Assembly: GCA_029561105.1 (NCBI GenBank)
Contig: JAKQJQ010000326.1
Coordinates: 1-50,008, forward strand
Origin: Bacteroidota bacterium
Lineage (GTDB): Bacteria > Bacteroidota > Bacteroidia > Flavobacteriales > Flavobacteriaceae
Reading direction: 5' to 3'
Length of the DNA stretch: 50,008 bases
Position 1 is the stretch's first letter, and each line of letters begins with the position of its first letter. The notes below the pieces were generated by a model, which was given only the letters and a program-made list of their open reading frames with translations, had not been told where the DNA came from and did not search any database. This document shows, piece after piece, positions 1 through 7,724 of the stretch. The position numbers were made by a program, and so were the translations under genes.

Positions 1-947
1 TTCCTATCGGGCTTGTTGCCAGTGGATTATTGTCTGACACGGTAGAGCTAGAATGGCAAGGAGTATGTAGCCAAACCGACTGGGATTTGCACATCACTCC
101 AGTTGGCGGCGGTGTGCCCACAGGCGTACCGTCTAATCCAAATGTGAATTCGCAGGTCGCCATTGCCGGCTTAGAGGCGGGAACAACATACGAAGCGTAC
201 GTAAGAGCCGATTGTGGAGTGAACGGATATAGCAATTGGTCGGCACCGGTAATATTTACAACCTTGGCACCAGCTCCTTTGAACGACGATTGCGACGGCG
301 CTGTAACCTTGACTCCAGGTACCGCTTTTGAAGAATATCCAGTTGTAGGAACCAATGTCAGCGCTACAAAGACGACCGGAGTTCCCGGGCCTTCGTGCGC
401 GACATTTGGATTTGGCGGGGACGTTTGGTACAACGCGGTCGTTCCTGCCGACGGAAACATCACTATAGAAGTACAACCCAATCCGGGATCGGCACTCAAT
501 GATACCGTACTCATGGCTTTTACAGGAGACTGCAGCAATCTCAACGTGATAGGATGCAATGACGATGATGGCGTAGGCGCTTTTTCAAAACTCTCACTCA
601 CAGGATTAATGCCAGGCGAAATAATCTATGCACGGGTTTGGGAATACGGCAATGACGTATACGGAACTTTCCAGGTTGCAGCATGGAGTCCGACTTTGAC
701 TACTGCCGATTTTGATGATCGTTCGTTCAAAGCTTACCCGAATCCGGTAAAGGACGTTTTGGAAGTTTCAGCTAAGCAAAACATCAAAAATCTAGAAATC
801 TACAATTTAATCGGGCAACAGGTAATGACGGTTCCATCGGATGGCGACCATGTAAAAGTTGACCTACGCTTGTTATCGCAAGGCACCTACATCGTTAAGG
901 TGACAACGCAAGACCGGATCAAAACACTCAAAGTGATTAAAGAATAA
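1..947 (+). CDS. Type IX-secreted protein with fibronectin III-like domain, 3' end only
   Basis: The reading frame is open from base 3, so the gene begins upstream of the window and only its last ~315 codons are present. The visible part starts in a fibronectin type III-like module (about residues 1-80 of the visible part, ending in an FTTLAP linker). A beta-rich Cys-containing module follows (LNDDCDGA to about AAWSPT), similar in style to prepeptidase C-terminal domains. The last ~75 residues form a type A sorting domain (YPNPVKDVLEVS, then GQQVM, then GTYIVKV, ending KTLKVIKE), the signal for export by the type IX system. The protein is probably a cell-surface or secreted adhesin or enzyme, but the catalytic part, if any, is outside the window. 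Confidence 0.85.
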   Translation, partial: PIGLVASGLLSDTVELEWQGVCSQTDWDLHITPVGGGVPTGVPSNPNVNSQVAIAGLEAGTTYEAYVRADCGVNGYSNWSAPVIFTTLAPAPLNDDCDGAVTLTPGTAFEEYPVVGTNVSATKTTGVPGPSCATFGFGGDVWYNAVVPADGNITIEVQPNPGSALNDTVLMAFTGDCSNLNVIGCNDDDGVGAFSKLSLTGLMPGEIIYARVWEYGNDVYGTFQVAAWSPTLTTADFDDRSFKAYPNPVKDVLEVSAKQNIKNLEIYNLIGQQVMTVPSDGDHVKVDLRLLSQGTYIVKVTTQDRIKTLKVIKE

Positions 948-962
948 TGACACTATTCAGGG

Positions 963-988
963 CCACCCAAAAGGGTGGTTTTGTTTTT
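963..988 (+). terminator. Intrinsic terminator
   Basis: The stem CCACCC / GGGTGG (963-968 with 973-978) has an AAAA loop and is followed by TTTTGTTTTT. It lies 15 bases after the stop of the type IX-secreted protein gene. Confidence 0.85.
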
Positions 989-996
989 ATAAAGCT

Positions 997-1004
997 TATA
1001 TTTG
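997..1004 (+). promoter_or_regulatory. -7 box for glycosyltransferase gene
   Basis: TATATTTG matches the Bacteroidota -7 consensus TAnnTTTG and lies 13 bases before the glycosyltransferase ATG. No well-spaced -33 TTG is visible; the nearest TTTG (980-983) is in the T-run of the preceding terminator. Confidence 0.5.
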
Positions 1005-1017
1005 TTAAAAAAAGAAT

Positions 1018-2016
1018 ATGTTTTTGTCATTGGTGATTCCCGTCTACAATCGTCCGGATGAAGTAGCCGACTTTCTGGAAAGCCTTTCCAAACAAGATTA
1101 CAGCGGGGAATTTGAAGTGGTAATTGTTGAAGACGGATCTGCCAATACTTGCGAATCTGTAGTTTTACAATATCGCAACCAACTCGATATATCTTACTAT
1201 TTCAAGGAAAACTCCGGCCCTGGTGATTCGCGAAATTTTGGGATGCAAAAAGCAAAAGGCGATTATTTCATTATTTTTGATTCGGACTGTATCATTCCGA
1301 GCGAATACCTCACCGCTGTCGCTTTTCAACTCGAGCACGATTATGTAGATTGTTTTGGCGGTCCAGACAAAGCGCTTGATTCGTTTTCTGACATCCAGAA
1401 AGCAATTAATTTTGCAATGACTTCGTTTTTGACAACCGGAGGCATTCGCGGAGGGTCCGAAAAAATAAGCAAATTCCAGCCGCGCAGTTTTAATATGGGA
1501 TTGTCCAGGAAAGCGTTTGAGGCTTCGGGCGGTTTTGGCAACATCCATCCTGGCGAGGATCCCGATTTATCCATCCGGCTTTGGAATCTCGGATTCGAAA
1601 CCAAATTGTACGCTTCGGCCTACGTGTACCACAAGCGGCGTATAGATTGGGACAAGTTTTCTATTCAGGTCAATAAATTCGGAAAGGCGCGCCCCATTTT
1701 AAACCATTGGCACCCGCAATACGGTAAGCTCACCTATTTTTTCCCGTCGTTTTTTATTATCGGACTTGCCCTGTCGGTTTTACTGGTGTTTTTCAGGATC
1801 GATTTTTTCTTCAAAATGTACTGCCTCTATTTTGTGGTATTGTTCGTGGTGGCGTCTGTCCAGAATAAAAGCCTTAAGATTGGGTGGCTTTCGCTAGTGG
1901 CGGTTTGGAAGCAATTTTTTGGATATGGTTCTGGTTTTATTGCCTCCTTCTGCCGAATCAATATTCTCAAACAGAAACCACAGGAAGCGTTTCCTGAATT
2001 ATTCTTTTCCAAATGA
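1018..2016 (+). CDS. Family 2 glycosyltransferase, membrane-attached
   Basis: This 332-residue protein has a GT-A glycosyltransferase fold at the N-terminus: SLVIPVYNR at the start, VEDGS near residue 40, a metal-binding DSD in IIFDSDC near residue 88, and a GEDPDLSIRLW segment matching the ED acidic motif of family 2 enzymes. About two hydrophobic segments follow in the C-terminal third (around residues 240-285), so the enzyme probably works at the inner face of the cytoplasmic membrane on polysaccharide or glycolipid. The donor and acceptor cannot be told. The stop overlaps the coaE start by four bases (ATGA), so the two are likely cotranscribed and translationally coupled. Confidence 0.88.
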   Translation: MFLSLVIPVYNRPDEVADFLESLSKQDYSGEFEVVIVEDGSANTCESVVLQYRNQLDISYYFKENSGPGDSRNFGMQKAKGDYFIIFDSDCIIPSEYLTAVAFQLEHDYVDCFGGPDKALDSFSDIQKAINFAMTSFLTTGGIRGGSEKISKFQPRSFNMGLSRKAFEASGGFGNIHPGEDPDLSIRLWNLGFETKLYASAYVYHKRRIDWDKFSIQVNKFGKARPILNHWHPQYGKLTYFFPSFFIIGLALSVLLVFFRIDFFFKMYCLYFVVLFVVASVQNKSLKIGWLSLVAVWKQFFGYGSGFIASFCRINILKQKPQEAFPELFFSK

Positions 2017-2597
2017 CAAAAATCATTGGCCTGACAGGTGGAATCGGAAGCGGTAAATCAACAATCGCCAGCTACTTTAAGTCGCTCGGGATTCCTGTTT
2101 ACATTGCCGACGATGCGTCGAGAAATGTCACCGCATTACCAAAAGTCCGCAAACAAATCAAAAATCAATTCGGGGCAGACGTTTTTAACGGTAGTGGATT
2201 GAATCGCCAAAAACTAGCGCAACTCGTATTTTCGGATCCCGAAAAATTAAAACAACTCAATGCCATTATCCATCCTGCGGTAAAAGCTGATTTTGATTTA
2301 TGGCTGACCCAACATGCCAATGCACCCATCGTAATTAAAGAAGCGGCGATACTTTTTGAATCCGGAAGTTACAAAAACTGTGATGCCATAATTACCATTA
2401 CCGCTCCCGAGGAAATCAGGATAGCGCGGGTGATAAAAAGGGATGGCGTTACGCGCGACGAAGTCTTAAGGCGGATTGCCAACCAATGGACCGATGCCCA
2501 ACGTATCGCAAAAAGCGATTATGTAATCGACAATACAAATGGGGACGAAGCCAAAGCACAAGCAGGCAAAATATTAAAAAAACTGACAATTCGCTAA
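2013..2597 (+). CDS. coaE: Dephospho-CoA kinase
   Basis: This 194-residue protein, the usual length for CoaE, catalyses the last step of coenzyme A synthesis: ATP-dependent phosphorylation of dephospho-CoA. It opens with a P-loop (LTGGIGSGKST, residues 7-17). The DD motif in YIADDASRN and the IHPAV segment near residue 88 are typical of the family. The start overlaps the glycosyltransferase stop by four bases. This glycosyltransferase-coaE-histidine kinase order is one I associate with flavobacteria, which is recalled knowledge rather than something tested here. Confidence 0.95.
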   Translation: MTKIIGLTGGIGSGKSTIASYFKSLGIPVYIADDASRNVTALPKVRKQIKNQFGADVFNGSGLNRQKLAQLVFSDPEKLKQLNAIIHPAVKADFDLWLTQHANAPIVIKEAAILFESGSYKNCDAIITITAPEEIRIARVIKRDGVTRDEVLRRIANQWTDAQRIAKSDYVIDNTNGDEAKAQAGKILKKLTIR

Positions 2598-2655
2598 AAT
2601 TCGGTTTAGATGTTAATCTTTGGTTAATGTATTAAAGGTACAAATGTTAAAATGA

Positions 2656-2663
2656 TAACTTTG
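2656..2663 (+). promoter_or_regulatory. -7 box directly upstream of the histidine kinase ATG
   Basis: TAACTTTG matches TAnnTTTG and ends five bases before the ATG at 2669, which would place the transcription start at or next to the initiation codon. There is no -33 TTG at the usual 17-23 base spacing, so support is moderate. Confidence 0.4.
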
Positions 2664-2668
2664 TTAAG

Positions 2669-4252
2669 ATGAATAAATTGTTTTTCCGATTGCTTGTCTT
2701 ACTCATGAGTTTGTCCTTAATCGGGATAATTTTAGTACAGGTTTATTGGTTCAACACGTCTTTTAAGAATAACGAAGAGCAGTTCCGATTTCACGTCAAA
2801 CAGGTAATAGGCAACGTCGCCGATAAGCTTGAAAAAGAAGAAGCGTACAGCTTTATCGACAAATATAAAAAACTAAAAGACAGTATCGGGAAAGAACCTC
2901 AAAAGAGTGATTTCCTTGAATTCGGTTATTATCAGAGAGATTCGCGTACCAACGAAACCATTATTTATTCTAATAATATTATCTCTGAGGATTACAATAT
3001 TTCATCCTCGTTCTTTGATAAAAAAATTGACAGCCTCAAGCTTAAGAATTTTTCGTCCAAGCGGGTGACCGAAGTCTACAACAATGCCAGCATCGATAAT
3101 TCGAACGTACAACATAAAGTCACGCCCGACGTAAAGACTCAAAAAAATGTGAAGCTCGACATCCTCGATAATGCGCAATTTGAGATTTTTTTTAAAGATA
3201 TAGCTGCAGCCAAGCCTTTGCAGGAAAGAATTACTAAAGAAAACCTGCAAAAGCTATTGTACAACGAGCTTAACGAATACGGTGTTAAAACTCCTTTTCA
3301 GTACGCGGTCTACAGCAATGGTCTGGCTACAAAAGTCCAATCAGATAAGTTCAGGTACGAAAAGAATGATACTTATACCATACCCATATTTACCGACAAC
3401 GAGGGCAATAATAAATACCAGTTGTTGGTTTGTTTTCCGCAGAAAGAAAAATTTCTTTTCTCAGATCTGGTAGGGATAACCATACTCTCGATTGTTTTTA
3501 CGTTGATCATCATCATTGCTTACTCAAGTGCGCTCAACCAATTGATCAGGCAACGACAGATTTCAGAAATCAAAACCGATTTTATCAACAACATGACGCA
3601 TGAGTTCAAGACGCCGATTGCCACAATCAACCTCGCGCTCGACGCGATCAAGAACCCAAAGGTGATTGAAGATAAAGACAAAGTGCACCGTTACCTGCAA
3701 ATGATTCGTGATGAAAACAAACGCATGCACGCGCAGGTAGAGAACGTATTGCGCATATCCAAACTTGAGAAAAAAGAACTCGAGATCAGTAAGGAATCAA
3801 ACAACATTCACGAAGTGATTGAGGAAGCCATTGAGCATGTCAATTTAATAATAGAAGACCGTCAAGGTACGATTACGACACATTTCAATGCCAACAGGAC
3901 AACGGTATTGCTCAATGACGTACATTTTACAAATGTCATTGTAAATGTTCTTGACAACGCCATCAAATACTCGCCCGAAGCGCCTGTGATTGACATCTAT
4001 ACAGAAAACGTAAAAGATTTCGTCATCGTAAAAGTCAAAGACCAAGGCGCCGGAATGAGCAAAGTGGCACAAAAAAGAATTTTTGAAAAATTCTACCGCG
4101 AACACACCGGTGATTTGCACAACGTAAAAGGCCATGGATTAGGACTCGCCTACGTTAAAAGGATTATCGACGACCACAACGGTCAGATATTCGTGGAAAG
4201 CGAGAAAGGAAAAGGAAGTACATTTATTATCAAAATACCACTCATCAATTAA
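2669..4252 (+). CDS. Sensor histidine kinase
   Basis: This 527-residue membrane sensor kinase has two transmembrane segments (about residues 5-28 and 265-290) flanking a ~235-residue periplasmic sensor region with no domain I recognise. The HisKA box NNMTHEFKTP carries the phospho-accepting His311. The ATPase domain follows, with N-box (VNVLDNAIKYSP), G1 (VKDQGAGMS) and G2 (GHGLGLAYVKRI). Its partner regulator starts 10 bases downstream. The pair resembles the RprX/RprY system of Bacteroides in general layout, but the signal sensed cannot be read from the sequence. Confidence 0.92.
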   Translation: MNKLFFRLLVLLMSLSLIGIILVQVYWFNTSFKNNEEQFRFHVKQVIGNVADKLEKEEAYSFIDKYKKLKDSIGKEPQKSDFLEFGYYQRDSRTNETIIYSNNIISEDYNISSSFFDKKIDSLKLKNFSSKRVTEVYNNASIDNSNVQHKVTPDVKTQKNVKLDILDNAQFEIFFKDIAAAKPLQERITKENLQKLLYNELNEYGVKTPFQYAVYSNGLATKVQSDKFRYEKNDTYTIPIFTDNEGNNKYQLLVCFPQKEKFLFSDLVGITILSIVFTLIIIIAYSSALNQLIRQRQISEIKTDFINNMTHEFKTPIATINLALDAIKNPKVIEDKDKVHRYLQMIRDENKRMHAQVENVLRISKLEKKELEISKESNNIHEVIEEAIEHVNLIIEDRQGTITTHFNANRTTVLLNDVHFTNVIVNVLDNAIKYSPEAPVIDIYTENVKDFVIVKVKDQGAGMSKVAQKRIFEKFYREHTGDLHNVKGHGLGLAYVKRIIDDHNGQIFVESEKGKGSTFIIKIPLIN

Positions 4253-4262
4253 AAAAAAGCAT

Positions 4263-4979
4263 ATGGAAACTGAAAACAAAAAAATTCTTTTGGTAGAAGA
4301 TGACCAGAATTTCGGGGCGATCCTGAAAGACTACTTGACGTTGAATGACTTCGATGTCACTTTGGCCAAAAACGGAATGGAAGGTTTCGAAAAATTCAAA
4401 AAGGACACTTACGATCTCTGCATACTCGACGTAATGATGCCGTACAAAGACGGTTACACATTGGCCAAGGAAATCCGCGAGAAAAACAAGGAAGTGCCCA
4501 TTATTTTCCTAACCGCCAAATCGATGAAGGAAGATGTACTTAAAGGATACAAAGTAGGTGCCGATGATTATCTCAACAAACCTTTCGATTCAGAAGTGTT
4601 GCTCATGAAAATCAAGGCCATCATCCAACGCAAAGCCTCAGATGTCAAGACCGACCACGTGAAATTCGAGTTCCAAATCGGCAATTTCCACCTCAATTCA
4701 AAGCTACGTTTCCTAACGTACAAGAATGATGAGCCCATTAAATTGTCGCCAAAAGAAAACGAATTGCTAAAAATGCTCGCCGTTTACGAAAACGACCTCA
4801 TGCCGCGTGAATTGGCGCTTACCAAAATCTGGAGAGACGACAACTACTTTACTTCAAGGAGTATGGATGTTTACATCGCCAAACTGCGTAAGTACCTCAA
4901 AGCCGATGAAGACGTAGAAATCCTCAACATCCACGGCGAAGGTTTCAGGCTCGTCGTCAAGAACAAAGTATCAGAATAA
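4263..4979 (+). CDS. OmpR-family response regulator
   Basis: This 238-residue regulator has an N-terminal receiver domain with the acidic pair in VEDDQN, phospho-acceptor Asp56 in LDVMMP, the switch Thr in FLTAKS and Lys in NKPFD. A C-terminal winged-helix DNA-binding domain follows (about residues 130-232, with LSPKENELLKML and SRSMDVYIAKLRKYL). It is the cognate partner of the histidine kinase ending 10 bases upstream. An RprY-like role is possible but unproven; target genes are unknown. Confidence 0.93.
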   Translation: METENKKILLVEDDQNFGAILKDYLTLNDFDVTLAKNGMEGFEKFKKDTYDLCILDVMMPYKDGYTLAKEIREKNKEVPIIFLTAKSMKEDVLKGYKVGADDYLNKPFDSEVLLMKIKAIIQRKASDVKTDHVKFEFQIGNFHLNSKLRFLTYKNDEPIKLSPKENELLKMLAVYENDLMPRELALTKIWRDDNYFTSRSMDVYIAKLRKYLKADEDVEILNIHGEGFRLVVKNKVSE

Positions 4980-4983
4980 ATAA

Positions 4984-5016
4984 AAGCCTCGAATTTTCGG
5001 GGCTTTTTTGTTTTTT
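4984..5016. terminator. Bidirectional terminator between regulator and thioesterase operon
   Basis: The stem GCCTCG / CGGGGC (4986-5003, with AA/TT extension) is followed by TTTTTTG TTTTTT on the plus strand. On the minus strand it is followed by TTTTATTTATT. It can therefore stop both the two-component operon and minus-strand transcripts from the thioesterase side. Confidence 0.8.
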
Positions 5017-5020
5017 GTCA

Positions 5021-5100
5021 GGAGCTAATCCGGCTTTCCGCTGTATCTTTTCCTGGCTAAAGAAGCCAGAAAAAGGATGCCGCTGCAATCCGGGCTAGTG
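5021..5100 (-). repeat. Intergenic repeat, copy A (minus orientation)
   Basis: Read on the minus strand this matches the copies at 13103 and 34198: a left box (CTAGCCCGGATTGCAGCGG then CATCCTTTTT), a variable loop, and a right box (GATACAGCGGAAAGCCGG then ATTAGCTCC). The loop here is a small hairpin (CTGGC / GCCAG). The two boxes are partly complementary, so the unit can fold into a long imperfect stem. It lies directly next to a word tract at 5109-5191. Confidence 0.75.
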
Positions 5101-5108
5101 CATCCCAC

Positions 5109-5191
5109 TTCAAAGTTCATTATTCGTTGTTCGATATTCAATATTAAAAGAAAGGTTGAATGTTGAATAACGAATTTTGAATATTGAATTA
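5109..5191. repeat. Palindromic word tract (ATTCAATATTC / GAATGTTGAAT type)
   Basis: Short words such as TTCGTTGTTCGATATTCAATA on the left are mirrored by inverted forms such as GAATGTTGAATAACGAA on the right around an AAAAGAAAGG centre. The right arm runs into the stop codon of the thioesterase gene: the TAA on the minus strand is itself the start of a TAATTCAATATTC word. Confidence 0.75.
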
Positions 5192-5929
5192 CGACCACTC
5201 CAATTCCAAAGCAAAACAACTCTTCCCGTCTTTTTCAACCCTAAAAAACTCAGGTTTTTTAATACCCGAACTTTGTATCGCAACCAAATCGTCCAAATTC
5301 AATTCCCGCATGAAATTCATTTCAAGCGCCTTGATTTGCTGTTTTAAAATGGCTTTCGGCTGCAAAGTATCTAGGCACCATTCCAAATATTTCACATTGT
5401 TTACGTGGTTCACGATATCCAAATCCGAAAGCACCACGCGATGTTCCTTTACCAATTCCGTTTCACGCGCTAAGTCAATTTTTGAAAACCCTTTTTCGGT
5501 CGCGTGCCAATTAGGGAATTTCTCAAAGTGTTCATGCGGCAGGGCAAGCGCCTCGGCCTTTCGCAATTGCGTATTGAAAACGGCCCAATAGGTAGTAGCG
5601 CCTACAATTTTTTTTCCGTCAAGGTACATCTCAATATTCCGCACCGACCGGGCGCCATGCAAGTCCTCAATCCAGGTTTTAACTGTAACCTTGTCCTGCC
5701 ATTTGGGCAATGCGGTAATCTCTACACGGATTCTGCTGAGTACCCAAGCCTGGTGAAACACCTGCATATCATTGAAACTCAATCCGCCCAAAATCGAATG
5801 TTCGGCTGCGGTGAGTTGCAAGAGGTTGCACAAATCCACATACTTTAGATAGGCGTTGGGCGCACATTGGGTGAAATTGATTTCCCATTCATGGGAATAA
5901 ACAGATGTAAAATTTTCAGCTATTGGCAT
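5189..5929 (-). CDS. Acyl-ACP thioesterase
   Basis: This 246-residue protein has the double hot-dog layout of the FatA/acyl-ACP thioesterase family. It hydrolyses acyl-ACP to free fatty acid in the cytoplasm. The first hot-dog begins near residue 10, and the second carries the family's Asn/His pair in DLDIVNHVNNVKYLEWCLD (near residues 171-189). The start overlaps the end of miaA by 10 bases, so it is the last gene of the channel-miaA-thioesterase operon. Its stop codon lies inside a repeat tract. Confidence 0.88.
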   Translation of the reverse strand: MPIAENFTSVYSHEWEINFTQCAPNAYLKYVDLCNLLQLTAAEHSILGGLSFNDMQVFHQAWVLSRIRVEITALPKWQDKVTVKTWIEDLHGARSVRNIEMYLDGKKIVGATTYWAVFNTQLRKAEALALPHEHFEKFPNWHATEKGFSKIDLARETELVKEHRVVLSDLDIVNHVNNVKYLEWCLDTLQPKAILKQQIKALEMNFMRELNLDDLVAIQSSGIKKPEFFRVEKDGKSCFALELEWS

Positions 5930-6834
5930 CGTATTGATTGTATAATCGTTTCGCTATCAGTTTTAAAGTCAAACCATCGAACGTTTTCGTTGCGTTTGAA
6001 CCACGTCAACTGCCTTTTGGCAAAACGGCGCGTATTTTTTTTGATTTCATCGATGGCGGTCTCGAGGCTTGTTTTTCCCTCAAAATAATCAAACAACTCC
6101 CGATAACCCACGGTTTGCAGGGCATTCAATTGCCTATTGGGATACAGTTGCCGCGCTTCCTCCACCAAACCGGCATTGACCATCAGATCAACACGGCGGT
6201 TGATCCGGTCATACATTACGTCGCGACTGGCATCCAACCCAATCAAAATAGGAGTGAAGCGGCGCTCGTTTTTCTTTTGGTCAAGAAATGACGAATACGA
6301 TTTTCCGGTTCCCAGGCACACTTCTACAAAACGCATGAGCCGTTGCGGATTCATCAAAGTCTGGGGGTTTTCGGCTTGTATTTTCGCGTAATAAGCCGAA
6401 TCGAATTCCTGCAATTGCTGTTGCAGCCAACCAATTCCACGTTCGTTATAGTTTTTAGAAACCGACTCGCGTACCGATGCATCAATAGCGGGGAAATTGT
6501 CAAAGCCCTTCAACACGGCGTCCACATACAAACCTGATCCGCCTACCAGAACGGCGAAATCGTTGGTCCCGAACAATTCGTCGAGTTTAGCAATCGCTTC
6601 TTTTTCATAATCGCCCACCGTATAATGCTCAAAAATCGATTTGTTCTGGATGAAATGGTGCGGCGCTGCGGCAAGTTCATTACCGTCGGGAACAGCAGTG
6701 CCAATGCGCATTTCGCTAAAGAACTGCCGACTGTCGCAAGACACGATTTCACAGTTAAAATGCTGCGCGAGCTTAATCGATAAGGCGGTTTTTCCTATGG
6801 CAGTGGGTCCTACAACCGTAATTAAAGTCTTCAT
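5920..6834 (-). CDS. miaA: tRNA dimethylallyltransferase
   Basis: This 304-residue cytoplasmic enzyme transfers a dimethylallyl group to A37 of tRNAs that read codons beginning with U. Evidence is the P-loop GPTAIGKTALS (residues 9-19), the CDSRQFF segment, the VGGSGLYVDAVLKG motif near residue 100, and QTVGYRELFDYF near residue 240. Length is normal. It overlaps the ion channel gene by four bases (ATGA) and the thioesterase by 10, so the three are one transcription unit. Confidence 0.96.
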   Translation of the reverse strand: MKTLITVVGPTAIGKTALSIKLAQHFNCEIVSCDSRQFFSEMRIGTAVPDGNELAAAPHHFIQNKSIFEHYTVGDYEKEAIAKLDELFGTNDFAVLVGGSGLYVDAVLKGFDNFPAIDASVRESVSKNYNERGIGWLQQQLQEFDSAYYAKIQAENPQTLMNPQRLMRFVEVCLGTGKSYSSFLDQKKNERRFTPILIGLDASRDVMYDRINRRVDLMVNAGLVEEARQLYPNRQLNALQTVGYRELFDYFEGKTSLETAIDEIKKNTRRFAKRQLTWFKRNENVRWFDFKTDSETIIQSIRCQ

Positions 6835-7667
6835 TTTTTGTCGAGTTCATGTCCGCAATTGTAGCAAAATTTAGCGTTGTCACGGTGATGGTAAACACTG
6901 CAGTTCGGGCAGGATTGGGTATTGGTATCTGGTTCGGTGCGGCTTGACATGAATTGCGCGGTGACCAAGCCCGTGGGCACGGCTATAATCCCGTACCCCA
7001 AAATCATGATCAGCACAGAAATGAATTGCCCCAGTGGTGTTTGTGGTGTAATATCGCCAAAGCCTACGGTGGTTAAGGTAACAATCGTCCAGTACACGCT
7101 GATTGGGATGCTTGAAAATCCATTCTCGGGGCCTTCTACCATATACATGATCGTTCCCAGGATGATGCAAAGCACCACCACCGTATACAGGAAAACAGCA
7201 ATCTTGCTTTTGCTCTTGTTGAGTGCCTCAATAAGCGCGTTCCCTGCACCCACAAAATGCACCAATTTCAATATCCTGAAAACGCGCAACAGCCTAATCG
7301 CGCGTAGCGAGAGTAGAAAATGCATCCCCGGAAACAATAGGTCTATATAAGCCGGAAGCATCGCCAACAAATCTATGATGCCATAAAAACTAAAGATGTA
7401 TTTGAGCGGCTTGCCCACAGAAAGAACGCGCCCGACGTATTCTATCGTAAAAAAAACCGTAATCACCCACTCAATGATTTCAAGCAGATTACCGTATTTG
7501 AGCCTGATTTCGGCTACGCTTTCGAGCATTACGGTAACGATACTGATAATAATCAGCAGCAGCAATACCAAATCGAAAATCTTGCCCGCTGGCGTATCGG
7601 CCTCGTAGATGACCTGATGGAATTTTCGACGCAATCGATTTGAAGTAATGGGACGCAAGGGTTTCAT
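6831..7667 (-). CDS. Voltage-gated-type potassium channel with C-terminal zinc ribbon
   Basis: This 278-residue membrane protein has about six transmembrane segments (residues ~28-230), an arginine-rich S4-like helix (LRAIRLLRVFRILKLV) and the potassium selectivity filter TLTTVGFGDITP. It belongs to the ion_trans family and probably forms a tetrameric potassium channel in the cytoplasmic membrane. The cytoplasmic tail ends in a four-cysteine ribbon (CPNC, 14 residues, CYNCG), an add-on not needed for conduction. It is the first gene of the operon with miaA and the thioesterase. Confidence 0.9.
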   Translation of the reverse strand: MKPLRPITSNRLRRKFHQVIYEADTPAGKIFDLVLLLLIIISIVTVMLESVAEIRLKYGNLLEIIEWVITVFFTIEYVGRVLSVGKPLKYIFSFYGIIDLLAMLPAYIDLLFPGMHFLLSLRAIRLLRVFRILKLVHFVGAGNALIEALNKSKSKIAVFLYTVVVLCIILGTIMYMVEGPENGFSSIPISVYWTIVTLTTVGFGDITPQTPLGQFISVLIMILGYGIIAVPTGLVTAQFMSSRTEPDTNTQSCPNCSVYHHRDNAKFCYNCGHELDKK

Positions 7668-7680
7668 TTTAGTACTTACC

Positions 7681-7688
7681 CAAAAATA
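7681..7688 (-). promoter_or_regulatory. -7 box for the channel-miaA-thioesterase operon
   Basis: On the minus strand TATTTTTG matches TAnnTTTG and lies 13 bases before the channel ATG. A -33 box at the usual spacing is not clear. Confidence 0.45.
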
Positions 7689-7724
7689 AGCAAACTTCGC
7701 GAAAGCGTTGCCGCAAAAATGGTT

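Noticed and set aside
5025..5219. Small proteins encoded within the intergenic repeat (for example a product with PDCSGILF and RKRYSG)
   Set aside because: The frame is not kept among copies: loops differ by lengths that are not multiples of three, and the boxes are better explained as a folded element.
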